A stretch of 64,000 bases of DNA from an uncultured Paracoccaceae bacterium (lineage in GTDB: Bacteria > Pseudomonadota > Alphaproteobacteria > Rhodobacterales > Rhodobacteraceae). The stretch spans positions 1,104,920-1,168,919 of the forward strand of contig CANLVP010000002.1 of assembly GCA_947494675.1 (NCBI GenBank). The letters run 5' to 3'. Shown in pieces: positions 1-7,625 of this stretch; position 1 is the first letter of the stretch, and each line of letters begins with the position of its first letter. The position numbers and the translations under genes are program-made. Below the pieces are notes generated by a model, which did no database searches, was not told the origin of the DNA, and saw nothing but the letters and a program-made list of their open reading frames with translations.

Positions 1-653
1 GCTTGCCCACCCAATATGACCGGCTGCGGGATGCGTTAGCAGAGGTCCCGATGCCGGTGATCCCGATGCTGGGCAACCATGATCGTCGCGATGCCTTTCT
101 GGACTGCTTTCCCGATGCGCCGCAGACCGCACAGGGCCATATCCAGGCCATCATGGATTTTGACGGCCACCGGATCATCACGCTGGATACGCTGGACGGC
201 CCGCCCTACCCCGCGGGACATCATACGGGCCTCTTGTGCCCCGACCGCATGGCATGGCTGCGTGCGGCGCTGACAGGGGCGCAGGGCCGCATTCCGCTGG
301 TGTTTACCCACCATCCGCCCTTTGACACCGGGATCGTTGGGATGGACGCCATTAAACTGGCGGGCGGCGATGCCTTTCTTGATCTGCTGGCCGAGACACC
401 CAGCACCCACCTTTTCTGCGGCCATATCCACCGGACGATTTCGGGCAGCAGCAAGGGCGTGCCCTGGACCATGTTCAAAAGCCCCTGCCACCAGGGGGTG
501 CTTGATCTTGAGGATATCAATTCATCGCTTTCCATCGACGAACCACCCGCCTACGGGCTGCTCTTGCTCAGCCCTGACGGCGTTGTCGCCCATAGCGAAG
601 ACGTCGGCCTGAATGCGGCGATCCATGAGGACACTGGCTCTGCCACGCATTGA
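1..653 (+). CDS. Metallophosphoesterase, 3' part only
   Basis: The reading frame is open from the left edge (codons in phase with base 3) to a stop at 653. The visible 216 residues hold the second half of a calcineurin-like phosphodiesterase: GNHD near residue 25, THHPPF near 102 and CGHIH near 139, which are metal-binding motifs of the family. The N-terminal DxH and GDxxD motifs are absent, so the gene starts outside the window and the TTG at base 3 is unlikely to be its start. The protein is probably a class III cyclic-nucleotide or similar phosphodiesterase; the substrate cannot be told. It runs toward the tRNA-Gly gene and is not part of the integrated element. Confidence 0.85.
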   Translation, partial: LPTQYDRLRDALAEVPMPVIPMLGNHDRRDAFLDCFPDAPQTAQGHIQAIMDFDGHRIITLDTLDGPPYPAGHHTGLLCPDRMAWLRAALTGAQGRIPLVFTHHPPFDTGIVGMDAIKLAGGDAFLDLLAETPSTHLFCGHIHRTISGSSKGVPWTMFKSPCHQGVLDLEDINSSLSIDEPPAYGLLLLSPDGVVAHSEDVGLNAAIHEDTGSATH

Positions 654-686
654 CCCTACAAATTGCATTTTTGTGGTTTTTTGGAC

Positions 687-713
687 TTGCGCCGCGTCGC
701 AACTGTTTATAGA
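687..713 (+). promoter_or_regulatory. Possible tRNA-Gly promoter
   Basis: TTGCGC at 687-692 and TATAGA at 708-713 are separated by 15 bp and lie about 20 bp before the tRNA. This resembles a sigma70-type promoter with short spacing. TTGGAC at 681-686 is an alternative -35 with a spacer that is too long. The call rests on position as much as on sequence. Confidence 0.3.
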
Positions 714-734
714 TCACGGCTCACGAATTGGCGC

Positions 735-809
735 GCGGGCGTAGCTCAGGGGTAGAGCATAACCTTGCCAAGGTTAGGGTCGTGAGTTCGAATCTCATCG
801 CCCGCTCCA
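735..809 (+). tRNA. tRNA-Gly (anticodon GCC)
   Basis: The sequence folds as a full cloverleaf: acceptor GCGGGCG (735-741) with CGCCCGC (799-805), anticodon stem TAACC/GGTTA (760-764, 772-776), anticodon GCC at 767-769, a T arm with TTCGAAT, discriminator T and an encoded CCA ending at 809. Its last 18 bases are the left attachment core of the integrated element and recur at 21171-21188, so integration rebuilt an intact gene end. Confidence 0.97.
792..809 (+). repeat. attL core (direct repeat copy 1)
   Basis: The 18 bases ATCTCATCGCCCGCTCCA form the T-arm to CCA end of tRNA-Gly and match 21171-21188 exactly. Identity stops on both sides (AATCTC versus GTATCTC before, GTTCG versus ATTCG after), as expected of an attachment core for a tRNA-targeting integrase. 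Confidence 0.92.
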
Positions 810-906
810 GTTCGTATTCTCACAGGAAATCATTGCTGAACTAAAGCACTGATTTTCCTTGAGAAAATTTTTCGAAGGTGAACATGGGTGAACGCCTCTG
901 ACCGGG

Positions 907-1005
907 GTACAACACCGATTTGTTGTACGGATGTTGTACAGATCGCCCATTTTCGGTGTACGGTTCGGTAGCAACGCTTCGAAAAATCGTACAACCCGGT
1001 ACAAC
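907..1005. promoter_or_regulatory. Left integrase arm-type sites / int promoter region
   Basis: Five exact copies of GTTGTAC or its complement lie directly upstream of the integrase start: 907-913 (-), 922-928 (+), 933-939 (+), 989-995 (-) and 999-1005 (-). Paired copies are spaced 10-11 bp, one helical turn. The direct pair belongs to a 20-bp block (920-939) repeated exactly at 21106-21125 beside attR. This layout fits integrase arm-binding sites that could also autoregulate int, because the last copy ends 2 bp before the proposed start codon. Confidence 0.7.
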
Positions 1006-1006
1006 A

Positions 1007-2215
1007 ATGGCCCTGACCGACACCCAAATCAGATCATTGCGCCCCACCGACAAGCGCGTTCGGTGCTCAGATGGTGGCGGTCTGTTCTTGGAAGTGCTGC
1101 CTTCGGGCAAAAAAGTCTTCCGCTTGGCGTATCGCGCTTCGGGCAGCCAGCGGACAAAAATGATCGGTGACTATCCTCGGACGTCTCTTGCCGACGCTCG
1201 ACTGAAAGCTTCGGCCTTCAAGCTCGATCTCAACAGCAATGATCCCGAGATCGTTGAACTGGCGACCCGCCGCAAGCCAACCACAAAAACAAAGAAGAGG
1301 GATGCGACGACCTGGCGCGAAGTCGCAGACGGATATCTGATGATGCGTCAACAAAGCAACCCTGCTCCCCGGACGCTGACTAAGTTAAACCGCCAGATCG
1401 GCGCGACCATCGATGCGCTGGGGGAGATGCTGGTGAGCGAAGTCACCGCCCAAGATGTCCTGGATGTGGTGAACCCCATCGCGGCCTCTGGACGGGTCGA
1501 AACAGCCCATGAGGTGCGCACTCGCTTTTCTCAAATCTTCCGCTATGCCGCCGCGCGCGGATTAGTCACGCACGATCCAGCGGCTTTCACAATCGATGCC
1601 ATGGTGCAGCGTCGTCGCGGCGAGTTCTCGGGCATCACTGATCCGAAAGAAATCGGAGACCTACTGGTTGCAATCGAAGGCTACTGCGAAGCCAACCCAA
1701 TTGTTGGCTCCGCGTTGCTGCTGTCAGCTTATCTGTTCCCGCGCAATTCCGAACTGCGCGGCATGCGATGGACGGAGATCGACTGGGACAATGCCCGGTG
1801 GGACATCCCTTCTGAACGCATGAAGATGAACCGCGACCACATCGTGCCCCTGCCCGCGCAAGCGATCGACTTGCTGCGCATGCTTGAACAATATGACTTC
1901 GGCTCAGAGCTGGTGTTTCCATCGCCTCGCGACCCCAAACGCATGTTCTCGGACATGACGTTCAACGCCGCACTTCGGCGGATGGGGTATACGTCGAAGC
2001 GGCACGTCCAACATGGGTTCCGCACAACGGCCAGCACCAACCTCAATGAGATGGGTTGGAACTATGACTGGATCGAACGCCAGCTCGCGCATGTCCCGGC
2101 CAACAAGGTGCGATCAAGCTACAACAAAGCGCAGTATCTCGAAGGACGCACGAGGATGATGCAGGCATACGCGGACTGGCTGGATGATCTGCGAAGCAAA
2201 GCCACAACTGCTTAG
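1007..2215 (+). CDS. int: Tyrosine integrase (P4-like, DUF4102 N-terminus)
   Basis: This 402-residue site-specific recombinase probably integrates and excises the element at tRNA-Gly. The N-terminus (IRSLRPTDKRVRCSDGGGL) is the DUF4102 arm-binding type of P4-like integrases. Catalytic residues follow in order: Arg in NSELRGMRW, HGFR for the His-x-x-Arg box, His in QLAHVP, and the Tyr nucleophile in VRSSYNKAQY. The ATG at 1007 is chosen because DUF4102 begins there; an in-frame open stretch back to 920 runs through the arm sites. It reads away from the tRNA, the usual position for such an integrase. Confidence 0.93.
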   Translation: MALTDTQIRSLRPTDKRVRCSDGGGLFLEVLPSGKKVFRLAYRASGSQRTKMIGDYPRTSLADARLKASAFKLDLNSNDPEIVELATRRKPTTKTKKRDATTWREVADGYLMMRQQSNPAPRTLTKLNRQIGATIDALGEMLVSEVTAQDVLDVVNPIAASGRVETAHEVRTRFSQIFRYAAARGLVTHDPAAFTIDAMVQRRRGEFSGITDPKEIGDLLVAIEGYCEANPIVGSALLLSAYLFPRNSELRGMRWTEIDWDNARWDIPSERMKMNRDHIVPLPAQAIDLLRMLEQYDFGSELVFPSPRDPKRMFSDMTFNAALRRMGYTSKRHVQHGFRTTASTNLNEMGWNYDWIERQLAHVPANKVRSSYNKAQYLEGRTRMMQAYADWLDDLRSKATTA

Positions 2216-2345
2216 CAAGACATCAGGAAACCGATTGTTTCCAACTTGGCCATAGAAGGTCAGGTTGCGCGTCGCTACCGTGGTTGCGCCTAGGATTTCG
2301 TAACCCTTGGGCATCGCGATGCTCTTCAATCATGGAGAGATCGTG

Positions 2346-2522
2346 ATGCGGATACTATCAAAAAAGCAGGTGAAGGATTTGGTTCTCTACTCGCCTCAGC
2401 ACGTTGCACGTATGGAAAAGGCCGGGACGTTCCCGAAGCGGATACGCCTTGGCCCCAACCGCGTTGGATGGGTTGAAGCCGAGATTTTGGACTGGATCCA
2501 GCATAGGCTTGAAAATCGATAG
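2346..2522 (+). CDS. AlpA-like DNA-binding protein (possible excisionase)
   Basis: This 58-residue protein begins MRILSKKQVKDLVLYSPQHVA and continues with FPKRIRLGPNRVGWVEAEI, the winged-helix pattern of AlpA/phage regulatory proteins (sense helix, FP..I.LG, VGW...EI..W). GGAGAG sits 9 bp before the ATG. Family members usually regulate or assist their integrase, and its place just after int supports an excisionase or activator role. About 190 bp without a recognisable gene follow. Confidence 0.85.
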   Translation: MRILSKKQVKDLVLYSPQHVARMEKAGTFPKRIRLGPNRVGWVEAEILDWIQHRLENR

Positions 2523-2715
2523 CCTTCTTACGGTGCTCCCATTGGGAGTATGGGGTGGTCGGGCGTGCACAGTCCGGCCACCATCAATTCGTCAAGGCAA
2601 CCAATCAAGTGGGCAGTAGAGGTCTTATTGGCAATAAACGGATGTTTTCATTTTGTTCTTGATTTGGCGCCACTTTGGCTCAATAAGTGCTTTGCAAGAA
2701 AAGGGAACCCCGTTG

Positions 2716-2904
2716 ATGGAAAGAAGTCGAGTTAACATCCGCCTCGAAGAAAGTGTCTGGGCGCGCGTCGATAGGTTGAGGTCGGAGAGACCCGGCTTTG
2801 TTTCTCGAAATACATGGATTGAAGAAGCAGTCCGAGAAAAGCTTGCTAGAGAAACGGCTGTAAATCCGGACATAGAGAAGATGCTAAATGCTTCGTTATC
2901 TTGA
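2716..2904 (+). CDS. Small DNA-binding-like protein heading the R-M cassette
   Basis: This 62-residue protein begins MERSRVNIRLEESVWARVDR, a short strand (VNIRL) followed by two helices, resembling ribbon-helix-helix (CopG/Arc-type) regulators. Its end overlaps the methyltransferase start by 17 bp, so the two are translationally linked. A control or autoregulatory role for the cassette is inferred from that position. No toxin-antitoxin partner is seen. The ATG at 2716 is preferred over upstream in-frame starts because the RHH-like strand begins at once. Confidence 0.6.
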   Translation: MERSRVNIRLEESVWARVDRLRSERPGFVSRNTWIEEAVREKLARETAVNPDIEKMLNASLS

Positions 2905-4060
2905 GTTCTTTGCCGGGGGTGGGATGGTCCGAGCTGGCCTTGGGTCGAGTTGGACATGCGTTATGGCAAACGATTTTGACCGCAAAAAATCCATAACGTA
3001 CCGAGACAATTGGGGCTCGAACGAATTCATCGGGGGCGATATCAGGAACCTGTCGCCCGATGACATGAAAGGAGAAATTGATCTCGCGTGGGGTTCATTT
3101 CCTTGTCAAGATCTTTCACTTGCTGGCGGCGGCGCTGGGCTGAGAGGTAACCGGAGCGGTACTTTCTGGCCGTTCATTTCTCACATGAAAGAGCTTAGTG
3201 ACCTGCGCCGGGCACCAAAGATTATTACACTTGAAAATGTCCTCGGGACGCTTTCATCCCATAAAGGCTCAGATTTTAGGTCGATCTGTATAGCTTTGCA
3301 TGATTTGGGATACCGCATCGGCGCGGTCGTTGTGGATGCCGTCCATTTTGTACCGCAATCAAGGCCCCGTCTTTTTGTTGTCGCAGTGCACGCATCAATC
3401 CCAATTCCAAGCCATTTCCACTCTCCCGGCCCACAACTCCCATGGCAGCCGGATGCTTTGGTGAACGCCGTTGAAAGACTTCCAAGTGAGGTCTTACGGA
3501 ATTGGAAATGGTGGAAACTGCCTCCGCCCACGAAACGTGATACGAATTTCATTGATCTGATCGAAGACCATCCAACCGACGTTCAGTGGCACACTCCTGA
3601 GCAAACAGAAGCTCTCTTGGGGATGATGAGCCCGAAGAATTTGGCAAAAGTTGGTGAAGCAAAGAAGGAAGGGAAACCTACTGTGGGAGGGGTTTACAAG
3701 CGCACTAGGTACGAAAATGGACAAAAAATTCAACGGGCTGAGGTGCGGTTCGACAAGGTAGCTGGCTGCCTTCGCACTCCTTCTGGTGGCTCTTCAAGGC
3801 AGTTGATTTTGTGGATCAAAGCCAATCAAGTTCGATCAAGGTTACTTTCAGCGCGAGAAACGGCGAGATTGATGGGTCTATCAGAAACCTATAAGTTGCC
3901 TGTCGCTTACAATGAGGCATATCATTTAACAGGGGACGGCGTCGCTGTGCCAGTTGTCTCGTATTTGGCCCGAAATCTATTTGAACCCATTGTATTACAA
4001 AGGAAGAACCCTCGAAATGATAAGCCCGTCGAACAAGGCAGTGACGCCCTGCGAACCTAA
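2888..4060 (+). CDS. DNA (cytosine-5) methyltransferase
   Basis: This 390-residue enzyme transfers a methyl group from S-adenosylmethionine to cytosine C5. Ordered motifs are present: motif I EFFAGGG (residues 6-12), motif IV GSFPCQD with catalytic Cys73, motif VI ENV (116-118), motif VIII QSRPR (157-161) and a C-terminal GDGVAVPVV motif X. The target-recognition region (about 180-320) is not recognisable to me, so the site cannot be predicted. It overlaps the genes on both sides, consistent with one transcript. Composition is AT-richer than the chromosome. It most likely protects the host DNA from the two nuclease-like proteins encoded next. Confidence 0.93.
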   Translation: MLRYLEFFAGGGMVRAGLGSSWTCVMANDFDRKKSITYRDNWGSNEFIGGDIRNLSPDDMKGEIDLAWGSFPCQDLSLAGGGAGLRGNRSGTFWPFISHMKELSDLRRAPKIITLENVLGTLSSHKGSDFRSICIALHDLGYRIGAVVVDAVHFVPQSRPRLFVVAVHASIPIPSHFHSPGPQLPWQPDALVNAVERLPSEVLRNWKWWKLPPPTKRDTNFIDLIEDHPTDVQWHTPEQTEALLGMMSPKNLAKVGEAKKEGKPTVGGVYKRTRYENGQKIQRAEVRFDKVAGCLRTPSGGSSRQLILWIKANQVRSRLLSARETARLMGLSETYKLPVAYNEAYHLTGDGVAVPVVSYLARNLFEPIVLQRKNPRNDKPVEQGSDALRT

Positions 4061-4892
4061 CGACGAACTCACTGTCAAAATAGAAACGTTCGCGGACGAA
4101 CTTCGTCGCAACGCCCATAGTATTGGCTCGCATGGACTAAGCGAAAGCGAGTTTTATGAAAGTGGTATCTTCGATGGTGCCATCGAACGAATAAGGGGTC
4201 AAAAAAGCGCGACAATGGGCCCCAAGAAACACTTCGTTGCTCTCGTTCTCAACTTCATGCAGGACGGAGGATTTATTGCGGATTGGGAGGAAGCGGGAGG
4301 CGCAAACAGGCATGATTTGACAGTCATTCTTTCTAGCGGAAAAGTTGCCGCTATTGAGCTCAAAGGCTGTTTAGATGGGAACAACACCAATATTTCCGAA
4401 CGCCCGCCGCATGCAGAAGAATTCATTGTCTGGAGCCTATGCCAGAGCAAGACTTCAAATCTCCGAAAAGGGGTATGGTCGGGCCTTCACACGCGCCTTG
4501 GTGCGGATATTGTCGATTTGGAAAAGAAGTACGATGGGCTCATTGTTTGGGATTGGGTTTGCAATACCATTGCTAGACCTTGCCCCAAGATAATACATGA
4601 CAAAAGCCTAGTTACAGAGCTGGGGTCTTTCTCCCTCCCTCCACCGTGTCTTTACTCATTTCCTGCAACTGCACCAAGCCCAAGAAATAACCCCAAGCCT
4701 GCCCGTAGGAGAGTAACTGACGTCGAACTCCTGGCCGCATTTTACGATTGCTTTGGTGGCAAGGAGGAAGAACTGAATGAGGTGCAAATAGAAGCTAGAA
4801 ACAATGGAGCAAACCTTGAACGAAGAACGACAATAGTTCGAAATAGCCAAATCATCCGATCTTCAAAATTCTCCCCGATAAAGAGGCGCTAG
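4017..4892 (+). CDS. PD-(D/E)XK-like protein of the R-M cassette
   Basis: This 291-residue protein overlaps the methyltransferase 3' end by 44 bp; the ATG has AGGAAG about 12 bp upstream. HDLTV (Asp100) followed by AAIELKG (Glu114, Lys116) has the D...ExK spacing of PD-(D/E)XK nucleases. The rest is not recognised. Cassettes with a Dcm-type methylase and an AIPR protein often carry such a protein, so a restriction nuclease or its accessory subunit is inferred. The C-terminal basic tail (SSKFSPIKRR) may contact DNA. The exact family is uncertain. Confidence 0.6.
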   Translation: MISPSNKAVTPCEPNDELTVKIETFADELRRNAHSIGSHGLSESEFYESGIFDGAIERIRGQKSATMGPKKHFVALVLNFMQDGGFIADWEEAGGANRHDLTVILSSGKVAAIELKGCLDGNNTNISERPPHAEEFIVWSLCQSKTSNLRKGVWSGLHTRLGADIVDLEKKYDGLIVWDWVCNTIARPCPKIIHDKSLVTELGSFSLPPPCLYSFPATAPSPRNNPKPARRRVTDVELLAAFYDCFGGKEEELNEVQIEARNNGANLERRTTIVRNSQIIRSSKFSPIKRR

Positions 4893-4894
4893 GC

Positions 4895-6568
4895 TTGAGC
4901 AACGATAGATATCTGGTTGACGCCGCTTTTGCCGATCACAGAAAACAATACGAGGAAGTTGCAGACCTCGGTGACGCCTTTGAAGTCTTCAGCGCTGATA
5001 TGATCCTTCGTCGCAGGAGACTGAGTATTGAAGAAGTTAGAGATGGGATTGTCGGCGGAGGAAAGGACGGAGGCCTTGACGGCGTTTACATTTTTGTGAA
5101 CGGGCGCCTCGCAAATGATGTTGCCGAATTACCAAACCACAAGAGTGACATTCGAATTGAAGTCTTTTTCATTCAAGCAAAACATTCGGTAGAAATTGAG
5201 CAAATCGTTCTTCAACGGCTCCAGAGCTCACTTCCACTATTTCTTAGCTTAGAGCCCGACCAGGATAAATTGGACAAACATTTCAATACCGATCTTCAAG
5301 CTGCATCCGAATTGTATCGCGACATTATCAAGAAATACTTGCTTGCTGACTTTTCGGTAGAATTCCATATCGCATATGCCTGCCGATCATCGAATTCGAC
5401 TACTGCCGCGTTTGATGATTTGGCAGATGAGTTAGTCATTAGCTGCAACGCGCAATTGGGCTCGGCAAAAACCTCATTCGAATTCCTTGGGGCAAATAGA
5501 CTGTACAAGTTGAATGTCGCCCCAGTCCACACCCGGAAGGAACTCGTTGTTCCCCCAGCTGGCCTGATAGGTAACGACGGAAACTACATCGCGCTTATGA
5601 GATTGGAAGACTTCCTAGATTTTATTTCGGTTGATGGCGTCCTGGATGATAACATGTTTGAATTCAACGTTCGTGACTTTGAGGGTGATACGAAACCCGT
5701 CAACAAGGGCATCGCGGAAACCATCAAACACCCAGCTCCGGAGAGTAATTTCTGGTGGTACAACAATGGCGTGACAATAATTGCATCCAGGATTGTTCCT
5801 GGCCAAAAGAGCCTAGTTATTCACGACCCAATGATTGTGAATGGCCTACAAACCGCCAATGTTACATTTGCAAACCGGTCTGCAATTACGGGGAAATTCG
5901 GGGATGACCGGCGAGTTTTGGTAAAGGTAATTGGTATTGATGATCAGGAGTTGAGAGATGGCGTAATTAAAGCGACAAACTCTCAAACGAGCCTAAATTC
6001 CTTAGCTTTAAGGGCCACCGACGATTTTCAAAGAAAGATTGAAGATTACTTATACAGCAACGGTTTTTTCTATGAGAGGCGCAAAAACTTCTATAAAAAT
6101 CGCCAAATGCCGAGTAGCAAAATAATCGACATGGGCCGATTGGGACAAGCTGTAATGACCCTTAACCTACATTTGCCAGATGAAGCGCGAGCTCGACCAG
6201 GAACCTACTTAAACAAAGACACCAACTATTCCAAGATCTTTCCTCCGGGTCAGAACTTGGCTAGATATCTGGTCGCGGCAGCTCTAGAACGCCGCTTGGA
6301 AGCCTGGCTCCGAGACAACAGAAAGAACTACGACGCGCTTTATCGTAATAACTTGAGGTTCCACTGCCTTATGATCCTTTCTTGGAACTTAATGAAGAAG
6401 AAATCTAAAGTAACTAGTGCAATTGACATCTCCAAGGCAACCGATGCTGAAATAAGAAAGGCATTCGAATGGGTTATGGCAGAATACAAGAGCGCAGGTG
6501 GGTTAGATGACAACCTATCCAAGTCTCGTGACTTCGCGGTTAGACTTGCGGACAATTGGAAGCCTTGA
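4895..6568 (+). CDS. AIPR-family protein (abortive-infection / restriction-associated)
   Basis: This 557-residue protein starts 2 bp after the preceding stop. The N-terminal part has KDGGLDGVYIF (Asp58/Asp62) and FFIQAKHS (Gln94, Lys96), a D...QxK variant of the PD-(D/E)XK nuclease core. The middle carries NNGVTI and MIVNGLQTANV (around 314), typical of the AIPR family named for abortive phage infection. The family is found in methyltransferase-containing defence clusters, where it is thought to cleave nucleic acid. Here it closes the cassette. The TTG start (TTGAGCAACGAT) has only a weak upstream SD. Confidence 0.85.
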   Translation: MSNDRYLVDAAFADHRKQYEEVADLGDAFEVFSADMILRRRRLSIEEVRDGIVGGGKDGGLDGVYIFVNGRLANDVAELPNHKSDIRIEVFFIQAKHSVEIEQIVLQRLQSSLPLFLSLEPDQDKLDKHFNTDLQAASELYRDIIKKYLLADFSVEFHIAYACRSSNSTTAAFDDLADELVISCNAQLGSAKTSFEFLGANRLYKLNVAPVHTRKELVVPPAGLIGNDGNYIALMRLEDFLDFISVDGVLDDNMFEFNVRDFEGDTKPVNKGIAETIKHPAPESNFWWYNNGVTIIASRIVPGQKSLVIHDPMIVNGLQTANVTFANRSAITGKFGDDRRVLVKVIGIDDQELRDGVIKATNSQTSLNSLALRATDDFQRKIEDYLYSNGFFYERRKNFYKNRQMPSSKIIDMGRLGQAVMTLNLHLPDEARARPGTYLNKDTNYSKIFPPGQNLARYLVAAALERRLEAWLRDNRKNYDALYRNNLRFHCLMILSWNLMKKKSKVTSAIDISKATDAEIRKAFEWVMAEYKSAGGLDDNLSKSRDFAVRLADNWKP

Positions 6569-6597
6569 CTTCCGATCTGTCGGACGCATTGCTGTGA

Positions 6598-7236
6598 CTA
6601 CAGCTCAAACTGCCGTGCCAGGCTCAACGTCTCTTCCTCTTCGACGCCAAGATAGAGCTGCGTCGAGGCGATCGTCTTGTGGCCCAACATGATCTGGCAT
6701 GCGCGGATGTTGCCGGTCTTACGGTAGATGAGTGCGGGACGTGCCCGCCGCAGGGAATGCGTGCCATAGGTCTCTGGGTTGAGACCTGCGAACGCCACCC
6801 ACTTCTTCACTAGGTTGAGATAGGCGCGCTCGGATAGCGACTTGTTCACGGCGGTCTTGCCCTGTGAGCTGAAGAACAAGAAGTCCGTCGAGAGCAAGTC
6901 TTCAGCATCGATGTGCCGCCGGAGCAATTTCTGGGTTTCACGGCTCGGCTCAAAGACGATCGCACTACCTGCCTGTCGCTTTGTCTTCGTCGGTTGGATG
7001 CGCACTTGGTCGCGCATTTCGCCGGAGAGCATCACATCGCTGACCCGCAAGCGCACCAGGTCACATCCGCGCAAACAACTGTCGATCGCGATCGCAAACA
7101 GCGCGCGGTCGCGCAGTGATGATCGTTCGGCCATCACCGTCTTGATCGCGGCAACTTGGCGCGACGTCAGCGCCGGTTTCCGACCAACTGATTTACCTTT
7201 GTTCCAGGTCGTTCTTGAGGGTGTTTTGCGAGGCAT
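6598..7236 (-). CDS. Short tyrosine recombinase (catalytic core only)
   Basis: This 212-residue protein begins MPRKTPSRTTWNKG after a GGAAG ribosome-binding site; an in-frame GTG at 7254 is less likely. It shows Arg in SCLRGCDLVRL, the box HSLRR, His in LGHKT and Tyr in TQLYLG, so the catalytic set is complete, but the usual SAM-like N-terminal DNA-binding domain is absent. It is oriented against its neighbours and separates the defence cassette from the rest of the element. GACTTCCG motifs lie on both sides (6567, 7240, 7336), which could be its recombination sites. Confidence 0.85.
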   Translation of the reverse strand: MPRKTPSRTTWNKGKSVGRKPALTSRQVAAIKTVMAERSSLRDRALFAIAIDSCLRGCDLVRLRVSDVMLSGEMRDQVRIQPTKTKRQAGSAIVFEPSRETQKLLRRHIDAEDLLSTDFLFFSSQGKTAVNKSLSERAYLNLVKKWVAFAGLNPETYGTHSLRRARPALIYRKTGNIRACQIMLGHKTIASTQLYLGVEEEETLSLARQFEL

Positions 7237-7625
7237 AATGACTTCCGCTTTCACGCGATAAACCTAGTATAGCAGAAGCCGCGCGGATGCAGGCTACGTA
7301 ATACTCATATTTTTCAACGGTTAGGGCGCTTGGAAGACTTCCGCTTCTATTCAAAAGCGGAAGTGACGATGTTAATGCCCGGAGGACTTCGAACCTACGT
7401 TGATCAAGTCTAGGCTATCGGTTGATTTGTTAGTTTCCCCGATCATGCTGATTGCCCCCCAACATAAAAACAATAGAAATTGCGCGCCAGATTGCGCGCA
7501 AATTTTCTACTTTATGTAACGTGAACCTCGTGGCACCCTCAAACATGGCTAAGCCCAAGATGAAGGCCCCTAGTTGCTCCGTTGCGAGCGCGAACTGAAC
7601 CTCGAACGAGTTACACCAAAAGCAA
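7237..7625. other. Gene-free stretch with GACTTCCGCTT repeats
   Basis: No convincing gene lies between the divergent recombinase and membrane-protein genes. The 11-mer GACTTCCGCTT occurs at 7240-7250 and 7336-7346. A perfect 10-bp inverted repeat ACTTCCGCTT / AAGCGGAAGT spans 7337-7346 and 7355-7364. The 8-mer GACTTCCG recurs at 6567-6574, on the other side of the recombinase gene. These look like recombinase-binding or operator sites. The rest shows no clear structure. Confidence 0.5.

Noticed and set aside
2216..2329. Minus-strand sequence resembling a protein N-terminus (IAMPKGYEILGATTVATRN)
   Set aside because: It reads like a real protein start, but the frame runs into the 3' end of the integrase gene and stops there; at most it is a remnant, and no family is recognised.
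2716..2904. Type II toxin-antitoxin antitoxin
   Set aside because: The RHH-like protein has no toxin-like partner; its overlap with the methyltransferase gene points to cassette control instead.
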